A stretch of 64,000 nt of DNA from Flavobacteriales bacterium (lineage in GTDB: Bacteria; Bacteroidota; Bacteroidia; Flavobacteriales; UBA7312): positions 28,682-92,681 of the forward strand of contig JADHMQ010000006.1 of assembly GCA_016779935.1 (NCBI GenBank), read 5' to 3'. The first letter of the stretch is position 1; every line of letters starts with the position of its first letter. The notes below the pieces were generated by a model. That model was given only the letters and a program-made list of their open reading frames with translations. It made no database searches and was not told the origin of the DNA. Positions 61,601 to 64,000 of the stretch are shown here, piece by piece. A program made the translations under genes and the position numbers.

Positions 61601-62554
61601 GCCAGGAGTTTCATCAACTTCCATATGTTTAAAATACCCATAGCCTTCGGCTTCATGAAAGGGTATGTAATTTATATCCCCAAAGACATCGGATTCCAAA
61701 ACAACATTTATTCGTGTGCCTTCAAAGTCTTCAACATAGTTGTTCATGTAATTGTTTTCATTTCCCTCGCTGATAAAGTGATTCAAATTATTCTGTAAAA
61801 ATGGCATATTAGCGACGAGCAATTCATATGTTCTTTGGGTAGCCTCAAAATCATAGGTGTTACCAAATGAGAAATTGAAAGAGTAGCTACCAATCACACC
61901 TCCTGGGAGTATGGTATTTGGATTAAAAACAATCTCCCCTGAACCATCGTCCCCTGTAACAGTAGCTCCTATACCTGCAAAGAAAGCTCCATGAATGGTA
62001 TACGTATTACTATTAATAAAATATACTTTTGGCTCAGGGGTATCTCTATCTAAAATTCCAAATTTCACATATAGCTGACCATCCAAGAAAGGAGCCCAAC
62101 CTACATTATTAATCGTAGCTAAACCCATAAAGGTTTCAGCATCAGGTATTGAAGTTGCACCGTCCTCAAAATCAATAGCTTGCGCAAAATTAATTGGTGC
62201 ATCAGTGGGCATATTGTTAAACTCTGTTACGTCATCAATTTCATCTCCATCTATATCGCCCGGATTTGAAATGTCATATTCAGTAACGGTATAGTTTTCT
62301 ATCGGATAGGCACCCCCTGGATCAGAAATTATCATAGTTCCGTTTACTCCCATATTTACCGTTGTAGCCCACTCAAAGGTAGGACTGTGTTGAGAAGTAA
62401 GGACATAGTACTTCCCCTCTTCTGCTTCAATTGAAAGAAGTGCTTGTCCACTGTTATTTACAGAGTAATTTATTATTGGCACAACTGCTTGAGCAAATGA
62501 AAAATTGTATGTAAAAAGTAAGCTAAATTGAAATAAAATTAATTTTTTGAACAT
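58616..62554 (-). CDS. Very large secreted PEP/pyruvate-binding-domain protein with T9SS tail
   Basis: 1312 aa with a signal peptide (LILFQFSLLFTYNFSFAQ). A Ca-binding-like loop DIDGDEIDD (about 100-108) follows. A phosphohistidine-like segment VGGIITSVIQTPLSHVNLRA (His349) precedes a PPDK_N ATP-grasp region (about 430-770) with VRCRSSTNNEDLPGFSGAG (536-552) and a C-terminal KQARPW. CARDB-like and other beta modules come next, including the YDSYGDGIF module also seen in the M43 protease. A type A T9SS tail (IHPNPTKDQIYV ... YFKVVKIK) closes it. An ATP-dependent catalytic fold exported from the cell is unusual; its substrate is unknown. Confidence 0.83.
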   Translation of the reverse strand: MFKKLILFQFSLLFTYNFSFAQAVVPIINYSVNNSGQALLSIEAEEGKYYVLTSQHSPTFEWATTVNMGVNGTMIISDPGGAYPIENYTVTEYDISNPGDIDGDEIDDVTEFNNMPTDAPINFAQAIDFEDGATSIPDAETFMGLATINNVGWAPFLDGQLYVKFGILDRDTPEPKVYFINSNTYTIHGAFFAGIGATVTGDDGSGEIVFNPNTILPGGVIGSYSFNFSFGNTYDFEATQRTYELLVANMPFLQNNLNHFISEGNENNYMNNYVEDFEGTRINVVLESDVFGDINYIPFHEAEGYGYFKHMEVDETPGSRDIVLYDALPNSLPRVGGIITSVIQTPLSHVNLRAIQDNVPNAYIQDPLSIDSISNLLNNYVYYKVENETFQFREATLDEVNEWYEAIRPTEPQIPVRDLSITEILPLDDIEFEMSTAFGAKCSNVATMRSFGLPDGTIPDGFGIPFYFYDEFMQYNNFYLEAQVMIDNPAFQNDINFRVDRLKMFRDDIKDAPMPSWMMDQLQAMHDDFPVGTKVRCRSSTNNEDLPGFSGAGLYTSKTQHLDEGHISKSIKQVYASMWNFRAYEERDFYRVDHFMAAMGVLCHPNFEEEKSNGVGISLDPIYETENTFYLNTQVGESLITNPDPNSVPEEILLYEDPENAGGYLVLQLSNLVEQNQLVMGQSYLDQMRDYLSIIHDEFAILYNVEGVEGFGMDIEYKVTAQDQLAIKQARPWVSFWADIKADNDLEFTEFISPVSSSDLGNSEAIKVVISNTGLNPMSDFTLTLLVDDQEIETLTITETLEPFSNAEFEFQSLQDFSNEGDYNLRGIVSDVDDEYGNNDTLNYTLTKIHQLDATVYLGTLKEKCNNEIEATITIENNGGNTINNVQFEIFINGESAGIFNEEVDISSLNQDDISVIVDGNFQTLNNEVTINVFSVNGQADEVPINNFATAFLDVLSTYDFVTFILNSDQYPYETSWSIFDFNDNIIASGDLSDNGNYDTITEQICLDYASCYSLIVYDSYGDGIFSPGNFSVLNSSGETIVFNDGTFGSQAIELLCPGGSSCEINADVVITHSFNDDGVISIFTPSSQQYNYSIDGGMNFTTDNIFSELTPGEYFVIVQDEDGICSYEEMVYVNECTLTSIDVESTNVSSVVVANGAIIITPTSGLSPYLFSVDGGQNFEEDNEFYNLAVGNYNVVVQDASGVCEYEVNVPVEVDESNDVIENSINSNDILIHPNPTKDQIYVEFNSNSEMSEEVYIEVYDNSSRLISSGSLLTKNNAKTMISLGELESGIYHLKCYNKSFNNYFKVVKIK

Positions 62555-62582
62555 ATAAGGTTAAGTTAAGTTTTGATTGATT

Positions 62583-63152
62583 TTATTCGATACACTTAAA
62601 GGTTGAGTGAAATAAATTAAGTGTCCGAGAGTCTCCACTTACGACAATTTGATAGATGTGATCATAAATGTGTAACTCAATATCTTGAATCTCTTTGTTT
62701 ATCAGCAAGCCTGCTAATACTACTGTAGTATTACTATGTCCTACCACTAAAACATCTTGTTTGTTTTCTATAAGATGATTTGAAAACGACTGAATATTTT
62801 GTTCGTCATACAACGTAATATCTATTTCTTTTTTATCCGCAGTGGGTAAGGCTGTGTTTCTTGTTCTTGTGAAATCCGTACTGTATACTTTATCTAGATT
62901 CACCTCATCTAGAAAGTTACTAAGCGACATCGCTCTTTGTTCACCGCACTTAGACAATGGCAAATCAGAAGTTTTATCAGAGGTATGGTCTTTTTCAGAA
63001 TGCCTTACCAAATAAATTGTAAAAACATCATCACTTTGAGCAAATACATCGAAATTCCATACTTGCGTTAGTAAGCAAAATATTAAAACTCTTCTAAATG
63101 TTTTGTTAAGTGGATTCAAACTACTCAAATTTAATCTACTAATGTACGTCAT
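62583..63152 (-). CDS. Histidine phosphatase family protein, exported
   Basis: 189 aa. A hydrophobic N-terminus (VLIFCLLTQVWNFDVFAQ) suggests export. The active site YLVRHSEKD is the RH(G/S) motif of the phosphoglycerate mutase/SixA superfamily, with LSKCGEQRAMSLSNFL and VVGHSNTTV (second His) present. It removes phosphate from a protein or small molecule; the target is unknown. It lies 28 nt upstream of the large PEP/pyruvate-domain gene on the same strand, so the two may be co-transcribed. Confidence 0.85.
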   Translation of the reverse strand: MTYISRLNLSSLNPLNKTFRRVLIFCLLTQVWNFDVFAQSDDVFTIYLVRHSEKDHTSDKTSDLPLSKCGEQRAMSLSNFLDEVNLDKVYSTDFTRTRNTALPTADKKEIDITLYDEQNIQSFSNHLIENKQDVLVVGHSNTTVVLAGLLINKEIQDIELHIYDHIYQIVVSGDSRTLNLFHSTFKCIE

Positions 63153-63327
63153 TTAAGCCTTTTATGAAAAGTCTAAAGAATAAAACCTTATGCCTTCATC
63201 TTAGAAATAACCGTTCACATTCTAGTTTTTCAAAAAAAATATACTAATTATTTTAAACTATTAAAAATCGAAATCCATCTCATTTATAGACAATATTTCG
63301 CCATTTTTGATTATATTAACCTTTCAT

Positions 63328-63909
63328 ATGAAACGACTTTTATTTTTATTCATAATAATTTATAACCTGTGTATGGCACAAAACACAACAAAACAAATAA
63401 CCTTAGGTGGAGGTTGTTTTTGGTGTATTGAAGCAGCTTTTGAAGATGCAAAAGGTGTAGAATTGGTTGTTAGCGGATTTTCTGGCGGTAAAATTAAAAA
63501 CCCAGCTTACAGAGAAGTTGTAAATGGAAAAACAAATCATGCCGAAGTATGTCAGATAAGCTACAATCCAGAAATAATTAACTTAAATAATATTCTAGAA
63601 ATATTTTTTCTTGTACATGACCCCACAACACTTAATCGTCAGGGAAATGATGTTGGAAGACACTATCGTTCAATAATATTATATCACAATGACAATGAAT
63701 TAGACCTTATTAAAAGAGAAGTAGAAAAATACAACAAAGAATATTTTAACAATAAAATTGTTACAGAAATACAAAAGTACGAGGCTTTTTATCCTGCTGA
63801 AGAATATCATCAAGAGTATTATAAAAATAATAGCGAACAACCTTATTGTAAAATTGTAATTGAACCTAAATTACAAAAAGCAAGAAAATTGCTAAACAAA
63901 TATTATTAG
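63328..63909 (+). CDS. msrA: Peptide methionine sulfoxide reductase A, exported
   Basis: 193 aa from the ATG at 63328 (MKRLLFLFIIIYNLCMAQ is a signal peptide); the TTG at 63307 is less likely. The catalytic motif is GGGCFWCIEA, with nucleophile Cys in GCFW. TNHAEVCQISYNPE and FFLVHDPTTLNRQGNDVGRHYRS are family blocks. It repairs oxidised Met in envelope proteins. No msrB is fused or adjacent within the window. Confidence 0.95.
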   Translation: MKRLLFLFIIIYNLCMAQNTTKQITLGGGCFWCIEAAFEDAKGVELVVSGFSGGKIKNPAYREVVNGKTNHAEVCQISYNPEIINLNNILEIFFLVHDPTTLNRQGNDVGRHYRSIILYHNDNELDLIKREVEKYNKEYFNNKIVTEIQKYEAFYPAEEYHQEYYKNNSEQPYCKIVIEPKLQKARKLLNKYY

Positions 63910-64000
63910 TGATTTAAAAAGGGATATATAATCAAATCCCTAGAAAAATAGTAGAAAAAGTAGTCGGGATGAGAGCAGATGAACCTTTTGCTCCCCTACT
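63910..64000. other. Terminal 91 bp, no gene assigned
   Basis: It contains a weak inverted repeat AGGGAT/ATCCCT (63920-63941) without a T-run. At the very end is a segment (about 63963-63997) resembling the 3' half of a minus-strand tRNA, but its T-arm does not pair well and the rest lies outside the window. Confidence 0.4.

Noticed and set aside
63963..64000. Segment resembling the 3' half of a minus-strand tRNA (CGGGATG acceptor-like, GATGAAC T-loop-like).
   Set aside because: The T-arm pairs at only about three of five positions and the rest is outside the window, so it is not reported as a tRNA.

Overview
The window comes from an AT-rich member of the Bacteroidota, most likely order Flavobacteriales. 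Three things support this. Many secreted proteins end in a type IX secretion (T9SS) sorting domain, and the T9SS component porT lies in the window. Promoters follow the Bacteroidota form (TAnnTTTG at -7) with no clear Shine-Dalgarno sequences. The primary sigma factor is short and lacks region 1.1. Menaquinone is made by the futalosine route (mqnE, with a MenG-type methyltransferase). The gene content is chromosomal. I see no transposon, prophage, CRISPR array or rRNA operon; the only stable RNA is tmRNA.

Layout. 1-5.4 kb: an MbnP/MbnH-like copper and di-heme pair, then two T9SS-exported proteases. 5.4-12.6 kb: mqnE, rluD, a T9SS protein, a PASTA protein, ddl, aroQ and xerD. 12.6-24.7 kb: an MFS transporter, a T9SS FN3 protein, an aminotransferase, a heptose kinase, a voltage-gated K+ channel, an SLC12-type transporter, menG-porT, an FAD oxidoreductase, a broken zinc-ribbon gene and an rRNA methyltransferase. 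24.7-32.1 kb: core metabolism and expression (fba, accD, rpsO, pnp, rpoD, rpe, a saccharopine-dehydrogenase-like enzyme). 32.1-41.3 kb: Fic protein, a large S74-type fiber protein, tmRNA, a broken DUF2256 gene, a rhodanese-thioredoxin lipoprotein, a hydrolase and a Kazal-containing secreted protein. 41.3-47.6 kb: two adjacent photolyase-family genes, DUF2179-type membrane protein, heme/copper monooxygenase-like T9SS protein, PlsC, VTT protein. 47.7-52.7 kb: a frameshifted secreted-protein gene, a cupredoxin-FAS1 T9SS protein and membrane proteins. 52.7-55.9 kb: a redox cluster (nitroreductase, HxlR, YceI with a broken CDGSH leader, pirin). 55.8-58.2 kb: an ABC transporter with a His-rich permease and a DUF3299-like protein. 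58.6-64 kb: a T9SS-exported PEP/pyruvate-binding-domain protein, a histidine phosphatase and MsrA.

The most interesting signals are these. (1) The same inverted repeat, TTTGTATA-N18-TATACAAA, lies upstream of the photolyase pair and of the cupredoxin-FAS1 gene. (2) A 7-1-7 Fur-family-style palindrome covers the probable promoter of the His-rich ABC system. (3) Seven GTTAC/GTAAC half-sites lie between hxlR and yceI. (4) Three small Cys-rich metal-binding reading frames are each cut by one in-frame stop (TGA, TAG, TAA), and a fourth gene carries a frameshift. (5) Six genes have a TAnnTTTG box ending 4-7 nt before the start codon, which predicts leaderless or near-leaderless mRNAs. (6) An Fe-S-type photolyase homologue has lost all its cluster cysteines.

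All functional calls rest on reading motifs and remembered family features. No database search was possible.
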